A stretch of 64,000 nt of DNA from Ensifer sp. MPMI2T (GTDB lineage Bacteria; Pseudomonadota; Alphaproteobacteria; Rhizobiales; Rhizobiaceae), in assembly GCF_004827385.1 (NCBI RefSeq), contig NZ_SRXN01000014.1, positions 62,001-126,000 on the forward strand. The letters are read 5' to 3'. The notes beneath the pieces are model-generated. The model had not been told where the DNA came from. It was given only the letters and a program-made list of their open reading frames with translations, and did no database searches. This document shows, piece by piece, positions 17,933-28,141 of the stretch; positions within the stretch are counted from its first letter, which is position 1, and each line of letters starts with the position of its first letter. Made by a program: the position numbers and the translations under genes.

Positions 17933-18951
17933 GCACTCCGGCAACTCTCGCCAGCGACGAAGCCTCCTTCCAGCACGAGTCGGTCGATGATTACCTCTCG
18001 ACATGGGCGGGTGAGGACCGGTCGCGACAGCGCGTGACGGCACTTGTCAACGGGGTCTTGGACGGAGCATGTCTTCTGTCGGAGCGTATTGCGACCGGTT
18101 CGCTGGAAGGCGATCCGGCGCGACTTGTCGGATCCAATTCCGACGGAGACGCGCAAAAGGCCATCGACGTTGCTTCGCATGCGTTGTTCGTCGAGATTCT
18201 GGAACGGGCAGGGGCCGGACGGGTCCTCTCGGAAGAGGCTGACGAGCCTGTTGTGTTCAAGGGTTCGGGGTTCGGTGTGGCTATCGATCCGATCGATGGT
18301 TCAGGCAACGTCGGACTGGGCGCCCCGGTGGGCACGCTCTTCTCGATCATTCCATTCACCGAAACTGAAGACCCGTTCTTGATTTCTGGCAGGCGGCAGG
18401 TCGCCGCCGGATATGTCTCCTTCGGCAACACGATCGACCTCGGCTTCTCCGTCGGAGACGGCATGCTGCTTGCGACGATGCATCCGCAGACCGGCCAGTT
18501 CTTGATTGTGAGAAGGCAGGTCCGGATACCGCCCGACACCTCGGAACTCGCTTTCAACGCTTCCGTTCACCGCCACCTTCAATCTGGTCTCAGCCTGTAT
18601 GTTCAGGACTGCCTGGCGGGCAGGGAGGGACCGCGCGGCCGCGATTTCAATATGCGCTGGCTGGGATCGGCAGTCGGAGAGCTCCACCGGATACTGCTCA
18701 GGGGCGGCGTTTTCTTCTACGCCGCCGACAAACGACCGGGGTACCAAAATGGACGGCTTCGCCTGGTGTACGAGGCAAACCCGATCGCGTTCCTGATGGA
18801 GCAGGCCGGGGGGCGGGCGACCGACGGCACTTCAGCGATCCTGGACAAGGTCCCGACCTCCCACCATTGCCGCACGCCGCTCGTCTTCGGTTCGGCGACC
18901 GAGGTCGATCTTATCGCGAGCTATCTCAATTCCAATCCAACCAGCGAGTGA
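17929..18951 (+). CDS. fbp: Class I fructose-1,6-bisphosphatase
   Basis: The enzyme hydrolyses fructose-1,6-bisphosphate and, in some members, sedoheptulose-1,7-bisphosphate. The metal-binding signature appears as VLSEEADEP followed by [12 protein letters not shown]. The substrate loop appears as [21 protein letters not shown] near residue 275. Length is 340 aa, typical of CbbF-like proteins. Its ATG overlaps the transketolase stop (ATGA). With the aldolase next door it could make sedoheptulose-7-P from erythrose-4-P and DHAP, which fits the inferred entry of tetrose phosphates. Allosteric regulation cannot be judged from sequence. Confidence 0.92.
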   Translation: MSTPATLASDEASFQHESVDDYLSTWAGEDRSRQRVTALVNGVLDGACLLSERIATGSLEGDPARLVGSNSDGDAQKAIDVASHALFVEILERAGAGRVLSEEADEPVVFKGSGFGVAIDPIDGSGNVGLGAPVGTLFSIIPFTETEDPFLISGRRQVAAGYVSFGNTIDLGFSVGDGMLLATMHPQTGQFLIVRRQVRIPPDTSELAFNASVHRHLQSGLSLYVQDCLAGREGPRGRDFNMRWLGSAVGELHRILLRGGVFFYAADKRPGYQNGRLRLVYEANPIAFLMEQAGGRATDGTSAILDKVPTSHHCRTPLVFGSATEVDLIASYLNSNPTSE

Positions 18952-18957
18952 GATTTC

Positions 18958-20007
18958 ATGGCCAGGATCACTCTCCGCCAACTGTTGGACGACGCCGCCG
19001 AGCACGGATACGGCGTCCCGGCGTTCAACATCAACAACATGGAGCAGGCGCTCGCCATCATGAAAGCGGCCGATGACACGGATTCGCCTGTCATTCTGCA
19101 GGCGAGCCGCGGCGCGCGGGCATATGTCAACGACATCATGCTCAAGCACATGATGGATGCGGTGACGGAGATCTATCCGCATATTCCCGTTTGCGTCCAT
19201 CTTGACCACGGAAACGAACCGAGTACCTGCGTCACCGCGATTCAACACGGCTTCACATCGGTGATGATGGACGGATCGATCCGTGCTGACGGGAAGACGC
19301 CGGCGGACTGGGATTACAACGTAAAGGTCACAAAAAGCGTCAGCGAGACGGCCCATTGGGCAGGCGTTTCGGTGGAAGGGGAACTTGGGGTTCTGGGCTC
19401 GCTCGAGACCGGCATGGGCGAAGCCGAAGACGGGCACGGTGTCGAAGGCAAGCTCGATCTGCATCAGCTTCTGACCGATCCCGACGAGGCCGCGAAATTC
19501 GTCGAGGAGACGAAGGTGGACGCGCTCGCCGTCGCAATGGGCACCAGCCATGGAGCCTACAAGTTCTCGCGCCGCCCGGACGGGGACGTCCTCGCGATGG
19601 ATGTTATCGAGGCAATCCACCGGAAGCTGCCGAACACGCATCTTGTCATGCATGGTTCTTCGAGCGTCCCGGAGGAGTTGCAGGAAATCTTCAATCGCTT
19701 CGGCGGCCGTATGAAGCCGACTTGGGGCGTGCCGCTCGATGAAATCCAGCGGGGCATCCGGCATGGCGTCCGAAAGGTCAACATCGACACCGACTGCCGC
19801 ATGGCCGTGACGGGGCAGGTACGCAGGGTGCTTGCAGAAGACCCGACGGAATTCGACCCCCGCAAGTACTTGAAGCCCGCAATGACGGCGCTTTCGAAGC
19901 TCTGTCGCGAAAGATTCGAGGCCTTCGGGACGGCCGGACGCGCGAGCTCGATCAACGTCATCCCACTTGCAGAAATGGCGAAGCGGTATCGGGCAGGCTC
20001 GATATAG
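18958..20007 (+). CDS. fba: Class II fructose/sedoheptulose-bisphosphate aldolase
   Basis: This 349-aa zinc aldolase is of the CbbA (Calvin subtype) group. It has the zinc ligands in VHLDHGN, the VEGELGVLG strand, the GTSHGAYKF loop with its His, and the VMHGSSSVP and [11 protein letters not shown] segments that bind phosphate. It starts 7 bp after the FBPase stop. Aldolases of this group often condense DHAP with erythrose-4-P as well as with glyceraldehyde-3-P. That dual activity is the likely reason for its place next to EryH- and EryI-like isomerase genes, but it is inferred. Confidence 0.93.
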   Translation: MARITLRQLLDDAAEHGYGVPAFNINNMEQALAIMKAADDTDSPVILQASRGARAYVNDIMLKHMMDAVTEIYPHIPVCVHLDHGNEPSTCVTAIQHGFTSVMMDGSIRADGKTPADWDYNVKVTKSVSETAHWAGVSVEGELGVLGSLETGMGEAEDGHGVEGKLDLHQLLTDPDEAAKFVEETKVDALAVAMGTSHGAYKFSRRPDGDVLAMDVIEAIHRKLPNTHLVMHGSSSVPEELQEIFNRFGGRMKPTWGVPLDEIQRGIRHGVRKVNIDTDCRMAVTGQVRRVLAEDPTEFDPRKYLKPAMTALSKLCRERFEAFGTAGRASSINVIPLAEMAKRYRAGSI

Positions 20008-20041
20008 GTCGAGGCAACGGCGATTTACAACGGAGATGCTT

Positions 20042-20818
20042 GTGAAGCGGGACGAGCGCAGGCACCAAATCATCGACATGCTGGTCGAGAACAAGACCGT
20101 CGGTCTCGACGAGCTTGCCGATCACTTTGCGGTCTCGAAGATGACAATCCATCGTGACCTCGACGACCTCGAACAGGAAGGAGCCTTACGGAAGGTCCGC
20201 GGTGGAGCGACGATCCACGCCGGGACGCAGTTCGAAAGCGACTTCCGAATTCGCGCGCGCCAAGACAACGCGGCCAAGATCGGAATGGCGCAGGCCGCTT
20301 TGGAACTGGTCGAGCCGGGTATGACGGTGATGGTCAACGACGGCTCCATGGCAGCGGTGCTCGGCGGGATGCTGCCGCAGAAGCGGCCGCTCACACTCAT
20401 CACCAACAATGCGGAGATCATGGAACGGCTGAAAGGCGAGATCGGCATAACGCTGATAGCTCTCGGCGGCATGTATTCGGCGAAGTTCAACGCTTATCTC
20501 GGCATCGTCACCGAGGATGCGCTTTCTCGGTTGAGGGCGGACATCGCCTTCATTTCAACCCCCGCCATGAGCGGCAGGATCGCCTATCACATGGATGACA
20601 ATGTCGTGCGTGCGAAGCGCGCGATGATTTCGTCGTCGGTCAGGGCCTGCCTCTTGGTCAACCACCAGCGGTTCGGCCACACCGCCTTGAACGTGCTGGC
20701 AGACGTAGCGGAGTTCGACGCGGTTATCACCGATCGCGCGCCTGGGACTGCTGTTCTGGACGAATTTGAACGGGCGGGCATCAAGCTCACCATTGCATCG
20801 ACGCAGGATCCGACATGA
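20042..20818 (+). CDS. DeoR-family transcriptional regulator
   Basis: This regulator of about 258 aa has an N-terminal DeoR winged helix-turn-helix (RRHQIIDMLVENKTVGLDELADHFAVSKMTIHRDL, residues 5-42). The C-terminal DeoRC sugar-phosphate sensing domain shows VNDGS, ITNN and LGG strands. GTG 20042 with CGGAG six bases upstream fits better than ATG 20036, which sits one base after the same GGAG. The order deoR, tpi, rpiB matches rhizobial and Brucella erythritol loci. It is a candidate regulator of this operon, responding to a sugar phosphate; it may or may not be the protein that binds the GGTAT sites. Confidence 0.9.
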   Translation: MKRDERRHQIIDMLVENKTVGLDELADHFAVSKMTIHRDLDDLEQEGALRKVRGGATIHAGTQFESDFRIRARQDNAAKIGMAQAALELVEPGMTVMVNDGSMAAVLGGMLPQKRPLTLITNNAEIMERLKGEIGITLIALGGMYSAKFNAYLGIVTEDALSRLRADIAFISTPAMSGRIAYHMDDNVVRAKRAMISSSVRACLLVNHQRFGHTALNVLADVAEFDAVITDRAPGTAVLDEFERAGIKLTIASTQDPT

Positions 20819-21600
20819 CCGACAAATCCCGCTTCTGGATTGGCACCAGCTGGAAGATGAACAAAACGCTTGCGGAGGCCGAGCACTTTGCGCGCGGCCT
20901 CAAGGCCGCAGATGCGACGCGTAATCCGCGCATCCAGCGCTTCGTCATTCCGGCTTTCACCGTCCTTCGCGAGGTCAAGGCGATGCTCGCCCAAACCTCC
21001 GTAAAGGTCGGCGCGCAGAACATGCACTGGGCCGACCAGGGCGCGTGGACGGGCGAAGTCTCGCCGCTGATGCTGAAGGACTGCAATCTCGATCTGGTCG
21101 AACTCGGCCACTCTGAGCGGCGTGAACACTTCGGGGAGACCGACGAAACGGTGGGCTTAAAGACCGAGGCCGCCGTCCGGCACGGTCTTATTCCGCTGAT
21201 CTGCATAGGTGAGACACTGAGAGACCGCGACAGCGGTAACGCACCGGAAGTTCTGGCCGCCCAGGTACGCGGCGCGCTTTCGAAATTGATCGCTTCGCAG
21301 AAAACGGCCGAGGTCCTCCTTGCCTACGAGCCCGTCTGGGCCATCGGCGAGAAGGGCATTCCGGCAACCGCCGAGTACGCGGATGCGCGTCAGGCCGAAA
21401 TTATCGCTGTCGCCGAAGAGGTGGTCGGCCGAAAAGTCCCCTGCCTCTATGGCGGGTCGGTCAATCCGCAGAACTGCGAAGAACTGATTTCGAGCCCGCA
21501 CATCGATGGGCTGTTCATCGGCCGTTCGGCATGGAACGTCGAGGGGTACCTCGACATCCTTGCGAAATGCGCCGCCAAACTCCTAGGAGAGAGAGAATGA
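20815..21600 (+). CDS. eryH: Triosephosphate isomerase paralogue, probable L-erythrulose-1-phosphate isomerase
   Basis: This is a 261-aa TPI-fold protein with the substrate Lys in SWKMNKT (residue 14), catalytic His in [13 protein letters not shown] and catalytic Glu in [12 protein letters not shown]. The flexible loop reads GEKG instead of the usual GTG, a difference worth noting since it closes over the substrate. It overlaps deoR by 4 bp and rpiB by 4 bp. In Brucella and rhizobial erythritol loci the homologue in this position (TpiA2/EryH) interconverts L-erythrulose-1-P and D-erythrulose-4-P. L-erythrulose-1-P is also the expected OiaX product. An ordinary second TPI remains possible. Confidence 0.88.
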   Translation: MTDKSRFWIGTSWKMNKTLAEAEHFARGLKAADATRNPRIQRFVIPAFTVLREVKAMLAQTSVKVGAQNMHWADQGAWTGEVSPLMLKDCNLDLVELGHSERREHFGETDETVGLKTEAAVRHGLIPLICIGETLRDRDSGNAPEVLAAQVRGALSKLIASQKTAEVLLAYEPVWAIGEKGIPATAEYADARQAEIIAVAEEVVGRKVPCLYGGSVNPQNCEELISSPHIDGLFIGRSAWNVEGYLDILAKCAAKLLGERE

Positions 21601-22070
21601 AGGTTGCCATTGCAGGAGACAGCGCAGGCGAAAGTCTCGCCAAGGTTTTGGCCGAACACCTGAAAGGTCGCTTTGACGTGTATGAAGTTTCGCGAACCGA
21701 GGCCGGTCCCGATCGGTTTTATGCCAATCTGTCGGAGCGCGTCGCCTCTGGCGTGCTCGACGGCACATACGACAAGGCCATTCTCGTTTGTGGAACGGGA
21801 ATTGGCGTCTGCATCGCAGCGAACAAGGTTCCGGGCATCCGCGCCGCCCTGACGCACGACACCTATTCCGCCGAGCGTGCTGCCCTTTCGAATAACGCGC
21901 AGATCATCACGTTGGGTGCTCGTGTAATCGGACCCGAGCACGCTAAGTCGATCGCCGAAACGTTTCTGGGCAAGACGTTCGACGAAGGCGGCCAGTCTGC
22001 GGGCAATGTCAGGGCGATCAACGACCTGGACAGCAAGTATCATCCCGGCGCGCCAAGCTCGAGCAGTTAA
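21597..22070 (+). CDS. eryI: RpiB/LacA-family isomerase, probable D-erythrulose-4-phosphate isomerase
   Basis: This 157-aa RpiB-type sugar-phosphate isomerase has the catalytic Cys65 in CGTGIG, the anion loop NKVPGIRAA and the HDTYSAERA helix. Its ATG overlaps the TPI stop. In erythritol degradation the paralogue EryI converts D-erythrulose-4-P to D-erythrose-4-P. The neighbouring EryH-like gene and the transketolase in the same operon support that role over ribose-5-P isomerisation. It is the last gene of the tightly packed part of the operon; pntA follows after about 150 bp. Confidence 0.88.
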   Translation: MKVAIAGDSAGESLAKVLAEHLKGRFDVYEVSRTEAGPDRFYANLSERVASGVLDGTYDKAILVCGTGIGVCIAANKVPGIRAALTHDTYSAERAALSNNAQIITLGARVIGPEHAKSIAETFLGKTFDEGGQSAGNVRAINDLDSKYHPGAPSSSS

Positions 22071-22224
22071 GTCGGATAGACGTCGAACTGGGGGGACGGC
22101 GGCGAGCGCCTCGAGCAATTGGTTAAGCGCAAGGCAAACCCTGGGTCAATATGGGGTGGGCACATTTGCTCCAAGTCGATGCCGTCGAGCAGGTAACAGA
22201 GATATCTCATGTAGGGAGGCGGCA

Positions 22225-23796
22225 GTGCGTATAGGGGCATTAAAAGAACGGTATCCAGAGGAAGCGAGAGTAGCGCTGACTCCCGAATCTGCCGTCCAAT
22301 TAAGAAAATTGGGCCATAATTGCTTGGTCGAGGCGGGAGCTGGGAGCAGGTCGGGTATTTCAGATGATGCATATCGCTCCGTGGGCGTAGAGGTCGTGCC
22401 TGACGCGAGGGCTCTCATCGTAGCTTCCGATGTCGTGGTGAAAGTTCGCAGTCCCGAAGGGGATGAAGCGAAGAGCCTGAAAGATGGTCAAACGCTGATT
22501 TCCTTCCTGTGGCCGGCTCAGAACCCGGATCTTCTCGAGACCTTTCGGGACAAGAACATCACGGCCGTTGCCATGGACATGGTGCCACGCATCTCCCGTG
22601 CACAGAAAATGGACGCGCTGTCCTCCATGGCCAACATCGCCGGGTATCGCGCCATCATTGAGGCGGGCAACCAGTTCGGCCGCTTCTTCACTGGCCAAGT
22701 GACGGCTGCTGGCAAAGTGCAGCCGGCAAAGGTTCTCGTAGTTGGTGCCGGCGTAGCTGGGCTTGCAGCGATTGGTACGGCTGTCAGCCTCGGTGCCATA
22801 GTACACGCCTTCGATGTTCGTCCCGAAGTGGCCGAACAAATCGAAAGCATGGGTGCGAACTTTGTCTTCCTTGAATTCGAAGCAAACCAGGATGGCGCTG
22901 CAACGGGTGGCTATGCGGCGCCTTCCTCGCCGGAATTCCGCGAGAAGCAGCTTGCGAAATTCCGAGCCCTTGCGCCAGAAATAGATATTGTCATCACCAC
23001 GGCGCTGATACCTGGTCGCCCAGCTCCCAAGCTCTGGCTGGAAGACATGGTCGCCATGATGAAGCCCGGCTCTGTCATCGTCGACTTGGCCGCCGAGCGC
23101 GGTGGCAACTGCGATCTAACCGTTCCCGATCAGCGTATCGTCTCTCCGAACGGTGTGGTCATCATCGGCTATACCGATTTCCCGAGCCGCATGGCGGCTC
23201 AGGCCTCCATCCTCTATTCGACGAACATCCGCCACATGCTGTCCGATCTCACGCCTAACAAGGATGGCGTGATCAACCACAACATGGAAGACGACGTTAT
23301 TCGCGGCGCGACCGTGACCAAGGGCGGCGAGATCACCTATCCGCCACCGCCGCCGAAGATCCAGGCCATTGCCCCCGCCAAACCAAAGGAGAAGGTGAGG
23401 GAGCCAACACCGGAAGAAATGCGGGCCGCGGAAGCCGCCGCCTTTCGCAAGCAAACGACCAGTCAGGTGGGGCTGCTCGTTATTGGTGCTCTGCTACTAG
23501 CCTTGATCGGGTCCTATGTGCCGTCTGAGTTTATGGCACACATTGTGGTCTTCGCTCTCGCTTGCTTCATCGGATTCTCGGTGATCTGGAACGTAAGCCA
23601 TTCGCTGCACACTCCGCTGATGGCCGTTACCAACGCGATCTCTGGCATCGTGGTTATCGGGGCCCTTTTGCAGATCGGTTCGGGAAATTGGCTGGTCGTG
23701 ATCCTCGCTGCACTGTCGGTACTGGTTGCCACTATCAATATCGTAGGCGGTTTCATGGTCACCCGCCGCATGCTTGCCATGTTCCAAAGGTCGTGA
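22225..23796 (+). CDS. pntA: NAD(P) transhydrogenase subunit alpha, single-chain form
   Basis: PntA and PntB form the membrane proton-translocating transhydrogenase that makes NADPH from NADH. This 523-aa chain combines the NAD(H) domain (alanine-dehydrogenase-like, with [15 protein letters not shown] and RQD-region residues) and a C-terminal membrane part with four hydrophobic segments from about residue 410. This is the E. coli-like two-gene layout. GTG 22225 is chosen because GGGAGGC precedes it and the product begins [13 protein letters not shown], the conserved N terminus. It follows the tetrose-phosphate operon in the same direction and likely balances cofactors during growth on the inferred substrate. 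Confidence 0.93.
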   Translation: MRIGALKERYPEEARVALTPESAVQLRKLGHNCLVEAGAGSRSGISDDAYRSVGVEVVPDARALIVASDVVVKVRSPEGDEAKSLKDGQTLISFLWPAQNPDLLETFRDKNITAVAMDMVPRISRAQKMDALSSMANIAGYRAIIEAGNQFGRFFTGQVTAAGKVQPAKVLVVGAGVAGLAAIGTAVSLGAIVHAFDVRPEVAEQIESMGANFVFLEFEANQDGAATGGYAAPSSPEFREKQLAKFRALAPEIDIVITTALIPGRPAPKLWLEDMVAMMKPGSVIVDLAAERGGNCDLTVPDQRIVSPNGVVIIGYTDFPSRMAAQASILYSTNIRHMLSDLTPNKDGVINHNMEDDVIRGATVTKGGEITYPPPPPKIQAIAPAKPKEKVREPTPEEMRAAEAAAFRKQTTSQVGLLVIGALLLALIGSYVPSEFMAHIVVFALACFIGFSVIWNVSHSLHTPLMAVTNAISGIVVIGALLQIGSGNWLVVILAALSVLVATINIVGGFMVTRRMLAMFQRS

Positions 23797-23809
23797 GGGG
23801 GCGGCACCA

Positions 23810-25255
23810 ATGAATCTTGGACTTGTATCAGCAACCTACCTTTTCGCTGCCGTTCTGTTCATCCTGTCGCTTGGGGGGTTATCAGGCCAAGAGAGCGCCA
23901 AGCGAGCTGTTTGGTATGGCGTGGTCGGGATGGTTCTGGCTGGCGGTGCCACCATCCTCTCGCCCGACTTCAGCTCTCTATCGCTCATCCTTCCTGTCAT
24001 CCTCCTCGGCGCTGCACTTGGTGCGGTTGTTGCCAGGCGCGTGCAGATGACCGAAATGCCCCAGCTCGTCGCAGCATTGCATTCATTCGTTGGCCTCGCT
24101 GCCGTATTCATCGGTTTCAACGCACATCTCCAGCTAGCGGATGTCGCAGGAATGGAAGAAACGTCTCGCGCAGGTCTGACGGGCTTTGCGAAAGTTTTGG
24201 CACACAAACTTGCGGACCCGTCTGGTGTCTTAGTCTCGATCATGAAGGTCGAGGTGTTCCTCGGCGTGTTCATCGGTGCGGTCACCTTCACGGGTTCAGT
24301 CATCGCATTCGCGAAACTCGCAGGCAAGGTTGATGGTAAGGCTATGAAGTTGCCGGGGGGCCATGTTCTCAATGCCGGCTGCGCGATCGCTTCGGTTATC
24401 CTTTTGGGGTTCTATTTTCAAAGTAATGATCTGTGGCCGCTCGCTGCCATGACCATTTTGGCTCTATTCATCGGTTTTCACCTGATCATGGGCATTGGCG
24501 GAGCCGACATGCCAGTCGTGGTCTCCATGTTGAATAGTTATTCGGGCTGGGCAGCCGCGGCCATCGGTTTCACCCTCGGCAACGACCTCCTTATCGTCAC
24601 TGGCGCTCTGGTTGGCTCGTCGGGTGCAATTCTTTCCTACATCATGTGCCGGGCGATGAATCGATCCTTCATCTCCGTCATCCTCGGAGGCTTCGGGAGT
24701 ACGACGGCTCCGGCGACGGAAATAATCGGTGAACAGGTGGCCATCGATGCAGACGGAGTTGCAGCTGCGCTCAATGATGCTGACTCTGTCGTTATCATTC
24801 CAGGCTACGGCATGGCGGTGGCACAGGCTCAAGGTGCGGTTTCGGAAGTGACCCGCAAGCTGCGCAGTAAGGGCAAGAACGTACGCTTTGCAATCCATCC
24901 AGTAGCTGGCCGTCTCCCCGGTCACATGAACGTGCTGCTTGCGGAAGCGAAGGTGCCTTACGACATCGTTCTTGAGATGGACGAAATCAATGATGACTTC
25001 CCGGAAACGGACGTGGCGATCGTCATAGGCTCGAACGACATCGTCAACCCTGCAGCACAGGAAGACCCGAACTCTCCAATCTCCGGAATGCCGGTGCTCG
25101 AATGCTGGAAGGCAAAGCAGGTATTCGTGTCCAAGCGAGGCCAAGGCACTGGTTACTCGGGCATCGAAAATCCGCTGTTCTACAGGGACAACACGCGCAT
25201 GTTTTATGGCGACGCCAAGTCCTCGCTCGAAAAGCTGCTTAGATTGATAGATTAA
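23810..25255 (+). CDS. pntB: NAD(P) transhydrogenase subunit beta
   Basis: This 481-aa protein has eight or nine hydrophobic segments in the first 270 residues and a C-terminal NADP(H) domain with [10 protein letters not shown] and the [17 protein letters not shown] loop. It starts 13 bp after pntA, with GGGGGCGG upstream of the ATG. It completes the transhydrogenase with pntA and is followed by a strong terminator, marking the end of the transcription unit that may begin at transketolase. Confidence 0.95.
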   Translation: MNLGLVSATYLFAAVLFILSLGGLSGQESAKRAVWYGVVGMVLAGGATILSPDFSSLSLILPVILLGAALGAVVARRVQMTEMPQLVAALHSFVGLAAVFIGFNAHLQLADVAGMEETSRAGLTGFAKVLAHKLADPSGVLVSIMKVEVFLGVFIGAVTFTGSVIAFAKLAGKVDGKAMKLPGGHVLNAGCAIASVILLGFYFQSNDLWPLAAMTILALFIGFHLIMGIGGADMPVVVSMLNSYSGWAAAAIGFTLGNDLLIVTGALVGSSGAILSYIMCRAMNRSFISVILGGFGSTTAPATEIIGEQVAIDADGVAAALNDADSVVIIPGYGMAVAQAQGAVSEVTRKLRSKGKNVRFAIHPVAGRLPGHMNVLLAEAKVPYDIVLEMDEINDDFPETDVAIVIGSNDIVNPAAQEDPNSPISGMPVLECWKAKQVFVSKRGQGTGYSGIENPLFYRDNTRMFYGDAKSSLEKLLRLID

Positions 25256-25270
25256 GTTCTTGACATTCCC

Positions 25271-25354
25271 TCGCTCTGTGAACGTGAGCCGGGTCTCCCT
25301 CCGGTCTCATACAGAGCGTTTGCCCCGCAGGCTTTGCCTGCGGGGTCTTTTTTT
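25271..25354 (+). terminator. Structured 3' region of pntB: nested hairpin plus intrinsic terminator
   Basis: First comes a long imperfect stem: CGCTCTGT (25271-25278) pairs with ACAGAGCG (25313-25320), and an inner GAGCCGG/CCGGTCTC stem lies within. It is followed at once by CCCCGCAGGC-TTT-GCCTGCGGGG (25323-25345) and a T-rich run to 25354. The second hairpin is a textbook intrinsic terminator. The two together could be a 3'-UTR-derived small RNA. Confidence 0.88.
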
Positions 25355-25713
25355 CTGGGCTGTATGCCAGTTGCTGGACCGTATTCTCTTTTGTGCCTGA
25401 GACACCAATCCATCATAGACACGTAGATCTAAACTCAGGATTGTTTGAAGTACGTCAGGTTAGCCTCGACACTCTTTCGGTTCTGGACCCCAACTTCGCA
25501 ATTATGAATGGACGAGGCAAACCCCATTGCCATGTTAGCCGAGCAGGCAATGTGGACTGGCTATCGGCGGCATTGCGTCCATCGGGAATGCTGTAAACAC
25601 ACCTTTTTCCGGTCGGCCAGTTGGCCGCGGAGCTCGCCGAACACTGCTGTCCAATACCAATTTTGAGGCGTTCGTTGTCGGTATCTGAGTAGGACCACTT
25701 TAACTCGAATTAA
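25355..25713. other. Gene-poor spacer before the chemoreceptor
   Basis: Between the pntB terminator and the operator at 25714 I see no open frame with a convincing ribosome binding site or protein family. A 67-codon frame at 25393 has unbiased codon use and is not called. Confidence 0.5.
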
Positions 25714-25737
25714 AGGTATCAGGTATAAGGTTATACC
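25714..25737. promoter_or_regulatory. GGTAT-type operator A5 upstream of the chemoreceptor
   Basis: The element holds GGTATC-A direct-repeat units and the perfect inverted repeat GGTAT-AAGGTT-ATACC at 25722-25737. It is about 140 bp ahead of the MCP start. It links chemotaxis to the same regulator as the catabolic operons. Confidence 0.65.
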
Positions 25738-25874
25738 ACTTCTCGAAGTGGAACTTCGATGCTGCTGCATGACGCAGCACGGTTTGCCTCATAAGCGTCG
25801 ACAGCCCGGAAAGATGGACTAGACGCTAACTCACCTCGTTCAACAAATTTGCTTCCAGCGGCGGAGGAATTAGT

Positions 25875-27749
25875 ATGCGCGATATTCGGGAATTTGGCGT
25901 GGCGCTGCGTTTGTCGATGGCTTTCGGGTTGCTGTTGTTCGCCATGGGAGTTCTGTCCGTTTCGTCAATCAGGCAGGTGAATGAGATAAACGCTAAGCTC
26001 AGCCTCATAAATGGCAGTAACAGCCAAAAATACCGGAACGGCATTGATATGCTCGGAGCGGTCCGTGATCGAGCAATGGCATTGCGCGACATCGTTTTGA
26101 CCGACTCAGATACGGATGAAGCGACGACAATCGCGATGATGAAAAAGCTGCAGGCGTCCTATGCCTCCAACGCTGCGGAATTGCAGAAGGCCGTGAATGC
26201 TGATGTCTTCAGCACTGCCGCTGAGCATCGTCTTGTCGATGGTCTAAAGGCATTCCAGAATGAAGCGGAACCACTAATCGCCGAAGTTATCAAGCTGACA
26301 CTGGATAGAAAAAAAGACCAGGCAAAGCCACTCCTCTTAAATCAACTTCGACCCAAGTTGACGGCATGGATTGGTGCTTTGAACAAATTAATTGATTACG
26401 AGCAAGCATTAAACCAGGGCGTAGGTGGCAAAGTCAAAGCGGCTTCTGACGAGTTTAAATCCCTGACCCTCGCTGCGCTAAGTGTGGCTGCTTTGTTCGG
26501 GATATTTGCGGCAGCGCTCACTACCCGCTCAATCATAGCGCCTCTGGCAAGGCTGCAGCAGTCAGTCCGTCAAATGATAGCCGGCGACATGCAGATTGAC
26601 CGAGTAATCGAGCGACGAATGGATGAAATCGGCCAGCTAGCTAGGCAGATATCCAGCCTTAAGACCCATCTCTCAGAAAAAGCTGAGCGCGATGCGATTG
26701 CCGAACATCATCGACAGGATGCTGAGCGGCAGCGTTTGGAGAAGGAAGGGGAAGAGCGCCAGCGGGCTGCCGAACAGACTAGTTCAGCCGTTGAGCAAGT
26801 TGCCGAGGCTTTGAAACAATTGTCGAAAGGCAATCTTCACATTCAGCTCGATCGGCCTTTCACGGAAGCTCTTGAGCCGCTCAGATTGGACTTCAATTCA
26901 GCGATCAGCCAGCTTCGTGATGCGATGTTCGAGGTGAACTGTAATGCGCAGGCGATTGCTGCAGGTGCTGAGGAAATCCGTACTTCCTCGAGCGAACTCG
27001 CGACCAGGACGGAGCAGCAAGCTTTAGTTGTTGAGCAAACGGCGTCGGTCCTCGCAGATATGACAAGGCAGGTGGTGGACGCTAGCCATAGGGCACACGA
27101 AGCAGGGGTCCTGGTCGGTGAAACCAAAGAGAATGTCGAGAGGTCAGGCACTATAATGCGCGATGCTGTTGAGGCTATGACAAAAATTCGGGCCTCTTCG
27201 GTTGAAATAGGCGACATCATCGGCGTTATCGATGAAATCGCGTCTCAGACAAACCTCTTGGCGTTGAACGCAGGCATTGAAGCGGCACGTGCTGGTGAGA
27301 CCGGCCGTGGGTTTGCGGTGGTTGCGCAGGAGGTCAGAGACCTGGCGCAAAGGTCTGCGGCGGCCGCGAAAGAAATCAAGTCCTTGGTTGAGGTATCTAA
27401 CCTACATATCAATGATGGGGTCCAGCGCGTGCACCAAGCCGGCAATGCGTTGGGACAAGTCGTTGTTCAGGTGCAGAGTGTTAATCAAAACGTCGACGCC
27501 ATTGCTCAAGTTTCTCGCGTTCAAGCCGACGGGCTCAAGGACATCAATCTCTCAGTAGGAAAGATTGAATCAGCGACACAACAAAACGCAGCGATGGTGG
27601 AAGAGTCGACCGCTGCCGTCCACAATCTCGCGAAAGAGGCAGCCTCGCTTTTCGAGATGTTATCCAGGTTCCAGATGGACGACGGGCCAGCAAACACCAA
27701 ATGCGTAGAAGAGCCAGCGTTCTCTTTGGCGGTAGCATCGTCGGCGTGA
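25875..27749 (+). CDS. Methyl-accepting chemotaxis protein
   Basis: This 624-aa transmembrane chemoreceptor has a first membrane helix at about 12-32, a periplasmic four-helix-bundle type sensor domain (about 35-190) and a second membrane helix near 195-215. A HAMP domain and a charged coiled-coil linker follow, then a signalling domain with the tip [27 protein letters not shown]-type sequence around residues 455-485. GCGGAGGAATT precedes the ATG. There is no C-terminal CheR-binding pentapeptide. The GGTAT operator upstream suggests induction together with the sugar genes, so it may sense the same sugar or acid. Confidence 0.95.
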   Translation: MRDIREFGVALRLSMAFGLLLFAMGVLSVSSIRQVNEINAKLSLINGSNSQKYRNGIDMLGAVRDRAMALRDIVLTDSDTDEATTIAMMKKLQASYASNAAELQKAVNADVFSTAAEHRLVDGLKAFQNEAEPLIAEVIKLTLDRKKDQAKPLLLNQLRPKLTAWIGALNKLIDYEQALNQGVGGKVKAASDEFKSLTLAALSVAALFGIFAAALTTRSIIAPLARLQQSVRQMIAGDMQIDRVIERRMDEIGQLARQISSLKTHLSEKAERDAIAEHHRQDAERQRLEKEGEERQRAAEQTSSAVEQVAEALKQLSKGNLHIQLDRPFTEALEPLRLDFNSAISQLRDAMFEVNCNAQAIAAGAEEIRTSSSELATRTEQQALVVEQTASVLADMTRQVVDASHRAHEAGVLVGETKENVERSGTIMRDAVEAMTKIRASSVEIGDIIGVIDEIASQTNLLALNAGIEAARAGETGRGFAVVAQEVRDLAQRSAAAAKEIKSLVEVSNLHINDGVQRVHQAGNALGQVVVQVQSVNQNVDAIAQVSRVQADGLKDINLSVGKIESATQQNAAMVEESTAAVHNLAKEAASLFEMLSRFQMDDGPANTKCVEEPAFSLAVASSA

Positions 27750-28141
27750 TCTTGCAAAGCGGGTTCCAAGTTCACGGAGTGACCTGCCACTGAGAATATC
27801 CTCCAGAATGCCCTAGAATTCGAAAGATTGGACTAGGCGCCTCCGCTATTGAAGTCACTGATCTTCCGGCAACTTCGCAGCTTCGATCGCCTTCGCCGCT
27901 GCCTCGCTGCCTCCACCATGGCGAGGTTTCCTGTTTCCGACCGCCTTCGAAATCTGACCCGGCCGGACGTGTCCTCCCAACGCGAAAACGTCCGCCAGCC
28001 TTGCTGCACGCAATTGCCTCCTCAAGACGATTCATCCGCGGCGACTGGAAGATGGGCCGGCGCTTACGGAGCCATGTCCGTTCAGAGCGATGGGTTGCGC
28101 TCATAGATCCTGCGGCTCCGACTTAAGGAAAATGGAGGTCG
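27750..28141. other. Spacer with possible degraded coding sequence
   Basis: No intact gene is supported. On the reverse strand several frames show short gene-like stretches, for instance an Ala- and Lys-rich helical end before a stop near 27860, broken by frame changes. This could be a gene remnant. I cannot assign a family. Confidence 0.3.

Noticed and set aside
18832-20094. A 420-codon open frame on the minus strand
   Set aside because: It lies opposite the class II aldolase and FBPase end. It has no ribosome binding site or domain, and its composition is typical of GC-rich antisense frames.
25393-25596. A 67-codon frame upstream of the chemoreceptor
   Set aside because: There is no ribosome binding site, codon bias is unlike the neighbours, and no protein pattern is seen.
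27772-28104. A 110-codon minus-strand frame in the MCP-apnO spacer
   Set aside because: The frame mixes gene-like and random stretches and its best helical end lies in a different frame; it has no start signal. At most a remnant.
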